This document shows positions 10,530 to 21,087 of a stretch of 64,000 nt of DNA, in pieces. The stretch is from the NCBI GenBank assembly GCA_030220185.1, contig JASPKZ010009958.1, positions 1 to 64,000 on the forward strand, in the 5' to 3' direction. Below the pieces are notes generated by a model. That model had not been told where the DNA came from and did no database searches. It saw only the letters and a list, made by a program, of their open reading frames with translations. This stretch comes from Diploptera punctata (lineage: Eukaryota > Arthropoda > Insecta > Blattodea > Blaberidae). Position 1 is the stretch's first letter. The number at the start of each line of letters is the position of its first letter. The translations under genes were made by a program, and so were the position numbers.

Positions 10530-11824
10530 TAATCTTAATAAATAAAAATTGCGTGTCACGTTGTTTGTCCGCGATGGAATCCTAAACTACTAAACCGATT
10601 TTAATAACATTTTGCACACAGTGTGCAGTTTGATCCAACTTGAGACCTATGGTTGTTTATAACTAAATGTATAGTCACATTATTTTTATTGCAAATTATT
10701 TGTTTATTATTTATTTTAGGAATTCTCACTATGAGGTATATTCATTAAGGTAGAATATTTTTATCACTCACCTCATATTACAAAGAGTTATAATTATCTG
10801 TGAGTTCCATACGATTCTAACAGATGACGGTGTAAGTTAATTGGTTTATTATTTAACCAGATGGCTGTGCTTTTTGTTGCAACCGCAAATTTCAATTGAA
10901 TTACAAATATTGATAATAATATTAATTTCGTGTGTAAGTATTAGTTTTAAGTAATCTGGCTGGAAGACAGCAACTTAATTTAAATTAAACTGGACCGAGA
11001 AGGGGCATTGAACAATATGGCGAATCAGTTCTAGAGACCATGCATGATAAGATATCAAGTGAATTTCCGCAAATTGGTATAGGCCTATGTGACATAAATC
11101 TTACATTTAAGAGGAATGTCAATTTAAAAACATATGAAGGTCCTAAGGAACGGAATAACAGAACTATAAGTAAGTCTGTTAGTTATAATAATATGCCTAA
11201 TATTACAGAAACAATCTCCATGCCTCAATTAAATGAAAAACAAGATGACTATAATATATCACAAGATGATATTACTATACAGAGACTTCCTGATGTTGAT
11301 GAGAATCCAAACTGCCAACAAGTTTGTAGAAAAAAAAGAAAGTATAATGAAATCATTGAGCCTCCTCAAAATATTCCATCAATAAATGTATATAATTCTT
11401 ATGATACACTTATGGATGATACTGAGAATGCAGACAACATAAATTCATCTCAATCAACAAAACCACTTCCACATAAACCACCACCCATATTTATACCGGG
11501 TGTAGTTAACGTACCAGAACTAAAAAAAATTGTGTAAAACAAAAACTTTCTGACTTAGATTTCTCACTTAGTTTACTACAACATAATTTAACGTATACCT
11601 TAGCCACAACAACGCGTGGCCGGGACTTTTATATATATATATATATATATGACAAAGTCGGATTAGTTATACTATTTATAACTCAAGAACGGCTGGACCC
11701 AATTTTTATGGTCTTTGATTTGTTGGATTTGTTTTTGCCCCGAATAGCAGATAACTATTAAAACATCGGAAAAATGTACGTAAAAATATTTAAAGGCGGT
11801 ACGACGTTCACCGGGCCAGCTAGT
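10530..11824 (+). mobile_element. Helitron-like element
   Basis: The 5' part contains GCGTGTCACGTTGTTTGTCC and TTTTGCACACAGTGTGCAGT, which resemble animal Helitron 5' ends. The 3' end is CGGTACGACGTTCACCGGGC followed by CAGCTAGT, the expected CTRR(T) terminus. No Rep/helicase is present. Between the ends it holds a PLE pLTR scrap (10718-10800) and a LINE ORF1 fragment (11040-11537), consistent with sequence capture or later insertion. A TA repeat lies at 11629-11650. Confidence 0.65.
11040..11537 (+). pseudogene. LINE ORF1 (gag-like) fragment
   Basis: An open frame of 165 codons rich in Asn, Gln and Ser. It ends with PLPHKPPPIFIPGVVNVPE, the motif that precedes the PRE_C2HC domain and zinc knuckles of Jockey-type LINE gag proteins. 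The frame stops right at that domain, and no zinc knuckles follow. It lies inside the Helitron-like element. It is probably not functional and may be a captured piece. I would not call it a host gene. Confidence 0.6.
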
Positions 11825-12121
11825 ATGTTTTATAAATTACAATCTCTTGTATCTAAATTAAATTGCACCTGTAACAATTTGTATAGATATCAGCAAATAC
11901 CAGATTTGAGGTACAGCAAGAAAAGTGCTATGCATATTAGAAATTCAAAATGAGAGGACCACAGTGCACATCCTACTATGAGATCAGCAGGCAAATCTGA
12001 TTCTCAACAATCTGAATTCATAATTAACTTTGTGAGGTGCTGGTATCAGCAAATATTCAATTAAAGAATATGGAAAATTCTAGTGGATTTACGGAAAAAT
12101 ACTGCAATAGAGAGATTCCAA

Positions 12122-12657
12122 GTGTTGTTGTTTTCTAATGGCGAATTTGATGCTTAAGTCATTTTCTCTCTGGCTTCCCAGTACAAGCGAACAAGGTCCT
12201 TAGAGTGTTGTGCAGTTGGATTTAAAGCTGGACAGACTAGAAGGTGGTGTTTGTCCATGATCAGGTCCGGGTCTTTGCATATGACACATCTGTCGGATTG
12301 GAAAATGTTTATTCTGTGGAGATGGTGAGCCAGGCAGTCGTGTCCTGACATCAGTCTGAATTTTGCTACTGCTTCCTTGCGGCCTTTATATTTTATTTCT
12401 GTGTATAGCTCATCAATTTTTTTCCCATGATTTCCCTCTGGCTGTTGCAATGTTTTCCATTTGGAATGCTTTCTTAATTGCTTCGATCTTTCTGTGGAGG
12501 TTCGAATTGGGGTGATTTGTTATCCGTATTTTGGTACCCTTTTTGGCAAGTCCATCAGCTGTTTCATTGCCAACTATTCCGATGTGTGAGGGTATCCACT
12601 GGAAGGCTATTAATTTATTTTGGTTGTTGAGGTATTTCAGAAGTTTACGGAATTCCA
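12122..12657 (-). mobile_element. Jockey-like LINE 3' fragment
   Basis: A 13-bp TSD AGAGAGATTCCAA lies at 12109-12121 and 12658-12670. Minus-strand frames (12154-12450 and 12413-12657, one frameshift near 12420) encode IPSHIGIVGNETADGLAKK and a zinc tail (SDRCVICKDPDL). This is a second Jockey-like family, shared with 48772-49647. It has a TTG/CAA 3' tail. Confidence 0.82.
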
Positions 12658-12759
12658 AGAGAGATTCCAAATGTATCAACTCTTCATCGAGGATCCCTGC
12701 AGAAAATTTATGATCAGGTAAGTCAATTAAGGGAAGATTGTTCTTAATAATTTTCTTAC

Positions 12760-12900
12760 ATATTTTTATTTATTTATTTATTTTACCTGATGGAGTTAAG
12801 ACCATAAGGTCTTCTCTTCCACTTCACCTGGGTTAAATTATACATACAATATAGTATATTAGGATGTGAGGTTGGGAAGTGGTTTTTACAGAAACGAGGA
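12760..12900 (-). repeat. Retroposon 3' tail repeat
   Basis: The minus strand has GAGAAGACCTTATGGTCTTA and an ATAAATAAATAAA tail. It matches a plus-strand copy near 24360-24430 (GGGCCTTATGGCCTTAACTC then ATTATTATTA). It is probably a LINE or SINE 3' end of unknown family. Confidence 0.55.
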
Positions 12901-13469
12901 AAAATGTTTAAAAACCGAGCAATATATATTTTTTTCTCTCTTTCTCTATCTTTTTTTTCTTTTCTTTCAACACCTTTCATAACTTGTATCTCCCATTTAT
13001 ATTTCTTCCGACCTCTTGGTTTCTTCTATGGTAGTCTGTATTCTACTCCATAGTTCCTGACTTGGTAACCTTCCAATATCCATCCTTTTACATGGTCACA
13101 CGATTTTATTCTATCTTCTATTTAATTCTATACTCTATCTAGGTTTAAAGTTTCTCATATCTATGTTGAGAATTTATTCTCTCCTAGTTTTTCCTAACAT
13201 ACTTCTTAGACATTTTATTATAATTCCTTAAGATTACAATTCTAATGTTTTCAATTCAAATTCTATCCACTTAAGAATAAAACTGAATTTCTATATTGTT
13301 AAAATCTCTGTATTTAACTTTAATCATTCTTCATCGTAGTTGATTTTTCAGCCCCATAAAGTAATAATGGCTTAAGGAAAGTTTTATACATACCAAAGGA
13401 ACAATTTTTGGACATTAAATATTTAAGCAACTGTAAATAAAAAAAATTATGCAATATAGATTTTTTTTT
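12901..13469. other. Spacer, nothing recognised
   Basis: T-rich and pyrimidine-rich on the plus strand. No supported gene. A few bases near 13340-13400 (GCCCCATAAAGTAATAATGG) resemble LINE RT-distal sequence but are too short to call. Confidence 0.4.
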
Positions 13470-13728
13470 TTGGAATTCCCACTATGACATATTATTTATT
13501 TATGTAAACTTTTATCACTTACCTCATATTATTCTTCTTCTTAGACTAGTTTTGGCATCATCTTCAGTATTTCTACGACCATTGTTTTGTCATCCTGAAG
13601 ACTGTTTTGTCCTTGTCTTCAGGACGATAAAACGGTAATAAAAATACTGGCAATGGTACTGAAAATGGTGCCGAAACTAGTCTAAGAAGAAGAATATGAG
13701 ATGAGTGATAAAAGTTTACTTAAATATA
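13470..13728. mobile_element. Penelope-like inverted pair (short)
   Basis: The left end GGAATTCCCACTATGACA is followed by TATCACTTACCTCATATTA. The right arm has AATATGAGATGAGTGATAAA. Each arm holds a hammerhead-like core ending in a GUC site (AAACTAGTCTAAG). The minus-strand core is CUGAAGA with GAAA decayed to AAAA; the plus-strand core is CUGAAAA with intact GAAA. The right end is cut by a DNA transposon at 13729. Confidence 0.72.
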
Positions 13729-13921
13729 CAGGGTGTAACGGGACCTCACCGACAAAATGATAGGCCATACAGAGAGGATCATTTTTTGTGAAGGAACATG
13801 AGTTATGCGCAGTTGAAGGTGTTCACCTGTAAGGGTCGGAATTGAATACAAACAATTATACACATCATTTTATTAAAAAATATGTTTTTACAATAAGTGT
13901 TCAAATAATAGGCCCTGTGCC

Positions 13922-14450
13922 TCATTGCATGTTTGATCGGCCAACATGGGCGAGCATGACAGAATTCTGTTTGGCGTCGTCAAATGCAGCATTTAGTTTG
14001 TCGGTCAGTTGAGCTCTGGTGGTCACTGGAGTTACGTAGACCGTACTCTTGACATGCCCCCAAAGAAAAAAATCAAGGTACGTTAAATCAGGCGAATGTG
14101 CTGGCCACGCAACAGGTCCACCTCGTCCAATTCCACTAGTCTCCACAATCGACGGTTAGTTGTGATTGTGCATCTCCAATGCGTTGATGAATTGCAACAA
14201 ATGTAGTATGTGTGGGTGTCTCCTGTTGGGATACCGCTGCTCTTACATGCGACGAGCCTCTCTTTCGCCACACCATAATGATTAACTATGTCTCTGAATT
14301 CAGACAACTCGTACTGCATGTTGATTAAATTCTCAAAACAACAACCAAACCTACAGGTACGTATTGCCTGTGACAAGAGTGAGGGCTGATAGCACAGATA
14401 AACGACAAACGGGTTGGTTCCAGTGCATGGCACGCACACCTTGATACATG
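13922..14450 (-). pseudogene. Mariner-like transposase, degenerate
   Basis: The minus-strand frame at 13922-14146 contains WIGRGG-like and GGPVAWPAHSPDLTYLDFFL, the block with the conserved SPDL-x2-LDFFLWG motif that carries a catalytic Asp of the DDE/D triad. The C-terminal part NAAFDDAKQNSV follows. Upstream sequence (14150-14450) is in another frame and lacks the earlier catalytic residues, so frameshifts and truncation disable it. Confidence 0.75.
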
Positions 14451-14928
14451 CATATAACTAGAGCTAGGAATTTTAGGTGCTGCACCTTAATTTTACTTTG
14501 TTACTACAATGCTCAAATTAGCTTGTCTTGCAAAGAAAACATTAAATAAATGCCCTAAATGTGTTTTAGTTGCACCTTTTTTTTCAATGCTAGCACTTTT
14601 TTGCACCTTTTTATCAATGCAAGCACATTTTGCACCTTTTTTGTCTCTTAGCAGCATTGTATTCCCAAAATAATGTGTATATATTTTTTTACATTTCTTC
14701 AAAGGTTTGGTAACAATGTGTGGTATCAGTCCACATCACATTACTTCCACTTTAGTGCAGTCCCGTTAGGCTATTCCTTTTAAATTAGTTTGCACCTTCT
14801 TGCACCACAGTTATGCGAAAGCTATTGTTTAAGCAAGGAAGGTTGTTGAGTGCATAAACAAATGTTTCAGTTCAAAATAATATTTGACTTGTGCGGTCTG
14901 CTATTTTCCTGAGTGACCAGTATACAGT

Positions 14929-15255
14929 ATGCCAAAACCGAATGTGAACTCCTACAAACTACGTGATTTTGTAAAATTGTTAAGTGCATATGGAATTCAG
15001 AGTGACAGATCTGTTATGAGGTGCATTCTTTGTGATATTTCAATAATAATTGATGAAAAACACCAACACAATCGTGTTATGCAGCACATAGGTAGTGCAA
15101 AACACAAAAAAATACTACAAAGCAGTAAATGTGTATTGCGACAACAGTTTATTGGCGAGGCACTGCCTTCTTCAAGTTTAATAAATAATTTTTTTTTTAA
15201 TGATGCAGCAAATACACTTGTGGCATTCCTCTTTCCAAACTTAACAACCCTATAA
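14929..15255 (+). pseudogene. BED/CGGBP1-like zinc-finger N-terminus of a hAT transposase
   Basis: The 108-codon frame starts MPKPNVNSYKLRDFVKLLSA. It has C-x2-C (MRCILCDISI) followed by HNRVMQHIGSAKHKK, the C2H2 arrangement of CGGBP1-like proteins and BED-finger hAT transposases. The frame breaks near 15255, before any catalytic domain. It is a fragment, not a host gene. Confidence 0.6.
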
Positions 15256-15584
15256 TTAAAGCATATTTGGAGAAATATACTGGGAAGTCTGTCCCAGATG
15301 AAAATCATACCTTCAACCTCTGTATGAAGAAAAATTAAAACAGATCAATCAAGTAGAATGTGAAAACCAGTATATTTTACATTAGACGAAACCACTGATA
15401 GACAGTTGAGATATTGAACTTTTTTTTAGATATGTTGTAAACATTTGAGTTGTTGATTAATATCTGCTTTAACAGTTTTCTGGACTTGTGATTTCAATAA
15501 CATAATGTTCTGGGACTTGTCTTACTCTTTTAATATATGACAACATGACTGAATTTTGTGTCGCGAGTTAATTGGTTTTGGTAC

Positions 15585-16132
15585 TCTTCTTCTTCTTCAC
15601 TTCCTGGTTTAGGCAAGAGTTGCCTGTTCCGTCTTCACTAATAGATCTAAGACCATCTCTTCCGAGGACGTCCCGACATCTCTTCTTCCTCTTGGAAAAT
15701 AATGGAAGATTTTATTTGGTAATCTACTTTCTTCCATTCTTTCCACTGTATCTTGTTGTTAAATATCTTTTCTTTTATGGAGTAGATCTGCATTTCTTCA
15801 CGGATATCCTTGTTTCTTATCTGGTCCATTCTAGTGCAGCCTTTTACTCTTCTTAAAAATTTCATCTCGGCTGCTTGGATTTTACTTTCTTGTTTGGTGG
15901 TGGTAATCCAAGATTCACTCCCATACAAAAGGACAGGGACAGCCATCGTTTTATAAAATTTTAATTTTGTTTGTTTGTGGGCTTTATTATTCAATGTTCT
16001 ATTTATTGTACCACAAATAGCTTGAAACTGATGTGTTTTGTGTTCAATATCTTTATGATACCCATAGCTGATGTCACATCCTAAAGATTTAAAGTGGGAT
16101 ACTTGTTCAATAATTTCATCTCTAATTACTAT
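15585..16132 (-). mobile_element. LINE (RTE-like, group D) 3' fragment inside the hAT element
   Basis: A 9-bp TSD TTTTGGTAC lies at 15576-15584 and 16133-16141. The minus-strand frame has VPVLLYGSESWITTTKQESK, AEMKFLRRVKGCTRMDQIRN and a GRPRKRW end. The 3' tail is a GAA repeat (CTTCTTCTTC on plus). Confidence 0.82.
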
Positions 16133-16403
16133 TTTTGGTACCCTTTAATGATAATTCACATGGAAAATTTGCACCTTCTATTTTTAAAAAATGCACCTTT
16201 TTCACCAAAATTTTGCACCTAAAATTCCTAGTTCTACGTATAACTCATAAACAACATGCTTGGGACAATATGTTCCTTAAAAATTATTCTCTCTGCATGG
16301 GCTATCATTTTGTCGGTGAGGTCCTGTTACACCCTGTAGATTACATTCTCAAAACATTCACCATATCTTTAAAATTTGCAGTTAAATTCTGGAACACTGT
16401 GTA

Positions 16404-17653
16404 TCACAAGATATTTGCACAAGAAGGTGGAAGTTGTGTTTCTGATTTAACAACAATAACATTGTCTGTAATTCGAGTAATAAGTGGTTCAAATATATAA
16501 TCAGGAAGATCTTCCTTCCACATTTGTTCAAGTTGTGTTTGTGCTAGAGCACTGGGATTACTAACAGTAATGCTTTCAAGAATGTTTAATGTAAAGAAGT
16601 ACACTGCTTTATCCACCACAGGTGTGTACATGTCACAGAGTGAATGAAAAGCTTGAGCTACTCTTCCTGGAACATTACGTAAATTTTTTATTATTATAGT
16701 TTTATGTTCCTCGATATTCTGCTGTTCTCTCACAATCAGCTCTCCATAATCATTATTTATTGTTTCACTTTTCTCAAGTTCTGCTCCATCCAGTATAATA
16801 GGATCTAATTCTTTCGCTTCGAGGAAGGTCATAGCTGCTTTTGCAATCTTCATAGCAAGACAGACTGAAGTATCTTCTTCCTTCTCATAGAGTATTAAGA
16901 ATACAGTAGGATGTGGGGGATTATCATTAACATCTTTAATTCCTGAATAAAATGTGTTCCATGTGTTCTCTTCTTGCAAGGGAAATTCGTTGCGAATATT
17001 CTTAATTTCATTCTTGAATGCTTTTTCATGTAATAGAGGTTCTGATAATGATGGACTTTCATTTGGTGGAGCTTTTGATAATGGTGCATTTTCATTTGAT
17101 ACCAGAAAATAATATAGGCTTGCAGCAAAAAACACTGCTGTTATGATTACTAGAATGTCTGACAACGAGTTTTCATGTGTATCTTTTCCATCACTATAAG
17201 TTAGATTTATTTCATTTATAACTTTGATAGATGATGCATTAATATTTAAGGTAAAATTTGTATTATTTTCATTTTGATAGAACTTACTCATATCTATGTT
17301 GATTGTCCCGTTGTTTGGTAAATTATATTCTGCATCTTGTGAAATATATCTTACTCGTTTTTTATTTTGAGTGTGACCCCCAATCATTATGCTGTTAGAT
17401 TGCAGTTCTAGCCTAGTTTCCCTCGAAATTTGATCAATTTTATACTCATGTCGACCGTCAACAATATTTATATTTTCAAAAGATACATCTTTTGGAATTT
17501 TAACATTTAAAACAGTAGGAATTTTTGATTGTTTGTTCAGTTGCTCCCATTTACTTAAATTTAAGGTGAGGCCATTTTCATGTCTTGAGACTATGCCATT
17601 TGCAGTATATTCAGCAGTTGCCATTGTCACTTGTTTGATATCTGAAGTGAGTC
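16404..17653 (-). CDS. Torsin activator LAP1-like protein, paralogue A
   Basis: A single long exon encodes a LAP1/TOR1AIP-family protein. In this family a luminal AAA-like domain stimulates torsin ATPases at the nuclear envelope and ER. The first usable ATG is at 17624 and gives about 406 residues. The frame is open upstream to a splice-acceptor-like site (TATACTTTCCAG) at 17653, so part of an earlier exon may exist. A membrane segment lies near residues 155-175 (DILVIITAVFFAASLYYFLV). The luminal domain spans roughly 205-395, with PTVFLILYEKEEDTSVCLAM, LDGAELEK, VPGRVAQAFHSLCD and LITRITDNVIVVKS. It is about 60% identical to paralogue B there, but the N-terminal 150 residues differ and hold several N-x-S/T sites. 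The mariner element ends only 68 bp past the stop codon. Confidence is high for the family and moderate for the start. Confidence 0.85.
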
Positions 17654-17734
17654 CTGGAAAGTATAAAACATTTACATTTTTTTCAGATTATTTTAAAATA
17701 CTCATATCAATAGCTAATTAAAAAAAAAAACATG

Positions 17735-18100
17735 AATGAGACTGGAAACATCTTACCTCAAATTAATGTTGATTTATTCTCAAACATGTTTTGATATATT
17801 CTTCTATATCCTCTTCAGCTTGGCCAGACTGATGAGTTTTATGTTGTGAACCCTGGATGTCGATATCAGCTCCCTCCTCCGGCTGGCTGAAGAACCTCCA
17901 AACTTCAACAGAAATTTTAAAATTCATAACTCTATTTTTGTTCTTCTGAATGTAAATTTTTTCCCAAATGGTGAGTTCTATTGCATTTTCTAACTGTTTC
18001 AACATTTCTTAAGTCTGGGCAAGCTGAAGATGATATAGAAGATTATATTAGAACATGTTTGAGAATAAATCAACATTAATTTGAGGTAAGATGTTTCCAG
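17735..18100. mobile_element. Penelope-like inverted pair with GIY-YIG tail
   Basis: Arms GACTGGAAACATCTTACCTC (left) and GAGGTAAGATGTTTCCAGTC (right) are exact complements. Minus-strand frame 17763-18005 has LELTIWEKIYIQKN-like sequence (ELTIWEKIYIQKNKNRVMNF) and a C-terminal Q-rich tail. The minus hammerhead has CUGAAGA and a six-pair stem II (GAUAUA/UAUAUC), but GAAA has become AAAA. It sits about 80 bp from the first exon edge of LAP1-A. Confidence 0.78.
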
Positions 18101-18164
18101 TCTCAAAAAAAACTTCCTAATATAAACCATGAATAAACATAATTGAGTTCTGTATTGATGTAGA

Positions 18165-19006
18165 CTTTCACGGCCGGAGTTGCTATGATGATCTTGAAGA
18201 AAATTTTCGGGCTGTAGGCCGTGGTCGTGAGGCTTGTAGTTCCCCGACGTTTCGCCAGAGACTGCATCCGGCATCCTCAAGGGTTGTCTTGAGACTGGCA
18301 ATTCTGTCCATTGTCTGTCCTATTTATACGTTCACCACGATGTGTTCGTAAGTTATATCTGCCTTCTGATTGGTCAGTGGTAGGGACTTCCATTGCTCCA
18401 ATGAGATTGCTGTTTAATGGTCTAGTGGACTGTACTTGTAGAGGTTTGCATTCTGCATTTTTTAGAACCGGTATCCATACTTTGTTGACTTTTAATGATT
18501 CTTCTTTTCTATTGAAACTGTTTTTATGTTTGAATATTTCGATGTCTTCTCGTTGTAGACGGGTAAAATAGTGTGTGCAGTTAGATAATATGTCTGTATT
18601 CTGATCTAACTGCACACACTATTTTACCCGTCTACAATGAGAAGCCATCGAAATATTCAAACATAAAAACAGTTTCAATAGAAAAGAAGAATCATTAAAA
18701 GTCAACAAAGTATGGATACTGGTTCTAAAAAACGCAGAATGCAAACCTCTACAATCACAGTCCACTAGACCATCAAACAGCAATGTCATTGGAACAATGA
18801 AAGTCCCTACTGCTGACCAATCAGAAGGCAGATATAACTTTTACGAACACATCGCGGTGAACGTATAAATAGGACAGACAATGGACAGAATTGCCAGTCT
18901 CAAGACAACCCTTGAGGATGCCAGATGCAGTCTCTGGCGAAACGTAGGGGAACTACAAGTCTCACGATCACGGCCTACAGCCCAAAAATCTTCTTTAAGA
19001 TCATAA
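18165..19006. mobile_element. Penelope-like hairpin with about 420-bp arms
   Basis: The left arm starts CGGCCGGAGTTGCTATGATG and the right arm ends near 19006 with the complement of ATGATCTTGAAG. The arms match over about 420 bp with few differences and meet near 18600. Both hold the hammerhead-like segment CUUGAGGAUGCCAG...CUGGCGAAACGUC. Stem II and GAAAC-GUC are intact, but CUGANGA reads CUUGAGGA. Open frames in the arms end with LCRLQREDIEIFKHK-like sequence, an older PLE coding tail. The short copy at 22410-22590 has the same centre. Confidence 0.75.
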
Positions 19007-19159
19007 TTGAGTTCCTATTGTATTTTAAAATTAATACACATGTTTACATTTTTCAAATCATTTGTAAAGATCTGTGTATATGTTAGGGAGAATGATTAGT
19101 GATTGTTTATAATAGACTAAAAATCTATTGAATTTGATGTGGTAATTATACATAATGGG

Positions 19160-20030
19160 TAGATTAATTACTTTAGATTTAACATGTACATATGAGCGTG
19201 ATTCAGAAAGTAAGTTTCTTTTTTTTTTTTTCCAGAAAATACTCTACTATGAGAATGTTTCCTACATACCAATGAAAAGTACACATTTAATTTATTTTCA
19301 ACATCATTTCTGTTTGCATTCAAATATTTGTCATAATGCTTTACGAACTTCAAAATTCCTTCTGCGTAAAACTCTGCTGCCTGTGACTCAGCCCCCCCAT
19401 TGATGCTCTCCTTGAGCACCTCATCCGTTTGAAACTGCTGTGATACATGCCATTTCTTCATGTTTGGGAAAAGCTGGAAGTTGCTCGGAGCCAAGTCAGG
19501 ACTATACTATGGATGATCAAACACCTCATATTGGAATTGTTTCAAGGTTGTTGCTCGCATCCTGATAGTTTTTTAACTTCAGACAGAATTTTCAGCACAA
19601 AACTAGCAATAATGTAACTTTATCTCACTACTTCATGCAGAACAGTTCAATTGATTTGCGGAAATTTCTCTGAGAATTGTGAAATGGCAATTCTGTCTGA
19701 CCACTTTATCCACTATTACAACAAGTTCATCATTCACAATAGAAGGTTGGCTACTTCGTTCTTCATCATGGACGTTGGTGCATCCATCTTAAAACTTGTG
19801 ACTCCAATGTTGAACAGTGACAGTACTTATAATTTCCCTGTAGACTGTAGTAATCTCATAATGAATTGCCGCTGCTGTCAATTTTTTTGCCCACAGAAAC
19901 CATATTATAGACTTTTAAACACCTGTCTTAATGAGAGAAAAGACCGAATGCAACCACACAATATACTGCCGGGAGCACTGAACCCAGCTATCTATCTACA
20001 TCTACAATGAGTTGTCGCTAATTCATCTGC
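19160..20030 (-). mobile_element. Degenerate mariner element
   Basis: On minus, 19640-20010 encodes VTVQHWSHKF-like and TNVHDEERSSQPSIVNDELV, the helix-turn-helix and linker of a mariner transposase. Positions 19185-19510 encode SNFQLFPNMKKWHVSQQFQT and FYAEGILKFVKHYDKYLN, its C-terminus. The middle with two catalytic Asp residues is missing or scrambled, and frames are broken. Confidence 0.7.
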
Positions 20031-20140
20031 AGTGAAATAGCTAGTGTTGGTGGGGTTAACATACAGGATGATATGTGAATTTCCCTTGGGTACGCAATAA
20101 ATTCCAAAAGATATTTGAGAAATTTAATATTAAATTAGCA

Positions 20141-20438
20141 GGGCACGCCGTAGCGTAGTGGTTAAGGCACTGCGCTACAAGCCGGAAGGTCGAGGGTTCA
20201 AGTCCCGGTGGGGTCAGGATTTTTAAACTGATCCAAACCTTCTGGCGGCACTATGGCCCTGGGGTCGACTCAGCCTCTAACTGAAATGAGTACCAGACGC
20301 TTGTTCTGGGGTAAAGGCGGCCGTCACGCAGGGCTGACAACCCGGCTGACATCAAGTGCCGATTGTCAAGAAAAAGTGGGAGCCTTAATCTCCTACTACC
20401 CCAAGGGCCTCCTGAGGCTTGTAGTGGGGTCACTTTAC
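20141..20438 (+). mobile_element. tRNA-derived SINE (GTGGTTAAGGCACTG family)
   Basis: An 18-bp TSD TTTAATATTAAATTAGCA lies at 20123-20140 and 20439-20456. Head and body match the copy at 7213-7501 over the full length, ending CACTTTAC. Confidence 0.9.
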
Positions 20439-20559
20439 TTTAATATTAAATTAGCACTGAAAAATAACTACAGTTTAAATAAACTAATAAAAACAAACAA
20501 AAATGAAAAAAAAAACTGATAAAAATAAAAATCAGGAATATATTATCCTGAATGCATGG

Positions 20560-21020
20560 GTTATGAAAAAAAAAATATATATATATAGGAAAAACAAAAA
20601 GAAACCTAAAAATTAGAACCAAAGAACATATAAGAAATATTAAAAATGGGGAAATAGGGAAATCTGCAGTTGCTGCTCATGTTTGGTCTGAAAAACATGA
20701 TATAAATTCAGACACTAAATTATTAAATCAGTTAGAAAATACAAAAGAGCTGACTATTTGGGAAATAATCTATATTCAGAAGAACAAAAACAGAGTTATG
20801 AATTTTGAAATACTGACGGAGCGTGACCTTGTTTGAAGGTTCTTTGGCCAACCACAGGATGGAGCTGACATCGATATCCAGGGCGTGCAACATAAATCAA
20901 ACAAGTCTGGACAAGCTGACGATAAAACAGAATTGTTTTGAAGCATGTCCAGGAACAAATCAACATTAATATTGAGGTAAGATGATCAGACTAAAAATGA
21001 TATAATTAAAATAACCTCAA
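20560..21020 (+). mobile_element. Penelope-like element 3' part with GIY-YIG and hammerhead
   Basis: The element begins inside the nuclease and runs through the pLTR to AATATTGAGGTAAGATGATC. The hammerhead core near 20920 is CUGACGA with stem II AAAACA/UGUUUU and GAAG instead of GAAA. Unlike most copies here, it has no inverted partner. Confidence 0.75.
20582..20836 (+). pseudogene. PLE GIY-YIG endonuclease fragment
   Basis: The frame opens YIGKTKRNLKIRTKEHIRNI, with the conserved G-K-T and R of GIY-YIG nucleases and the following E-H. It then has SAVAAHVWSEKH, ELTIWEIIYIQKN and MNFEILTERDL. A premature TGA is at 20834, where related copies have a Trp codon. After it the same frame continues with FFGQPQDGADIDIQ. 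This is the best-preserved GIY-YIG start in the window. Confidence 0.8.
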
Positions 21021-21087
21021 AATATCACTTGCTAAAAAAAAATTAATGCGTTTATTTATTTAACTTTTACAGGAATGTATTAATTAA

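Larger units (their letters stand above)
14465..16230. mobile_element. hAT-like transposon nested in the mariner element
   Basis: Inverted ends are TAGGAATTTTAGGTGC (14465-14480) and GCACCTAAAATTCCTA (16215-16230). Subterminal regions carry many copies of TTGCACCTTTTT, as hAT elements often do. A plus-strand ORF at 14929 gives a BED-like zinc finger. I could not read a clean 8-bp target duplication, so the superfamily call rests on the ends and the finger. Confidence 0.65.
13729..16336. mobile_element. Tc1/mariner-like (DUF4817-type) transposon, 2.6 kb, with nested insertions
   Basis: Terminal inverted repeats start CAGGGTGTAACGGGACCTCA on the left and CAGGGTGTAACAGGACCTCA on the complement of the right, extending over 50 bp. 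TA flanks both sides (13727-13728, 16337-16338). A degenerate transposase on minus occupies the left part. The element is split by a hAT element at 14465-16230, which itself holds a LINE. Confidence 0.85.

Noticed and set aside
14929..15255. Host zinc-finger gene
   Set aside because: It lies inside hAT-like inverted ends, is truncated, and has the CGGBP1/BED layout of transposases.
14457..16238. 8-bp hAT target duplication
   Set aside because: The flanking octamers (ACTAGAGC and GTTCTACG) do not match well enough to claim one.
17628..17630. GTG as the LAP1-A start codon
   Set aside because: Eukaryotic initiation at GTG is unlikely. The ATG at 17624 follows two codons later, and the frame is open upstream to an acceptor.
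20253..20519. Short ORFs at the SINE 20141-20438
   Set aside because: They run through SINE body sequence and share position with the copy at 7213, so they are non-coding.
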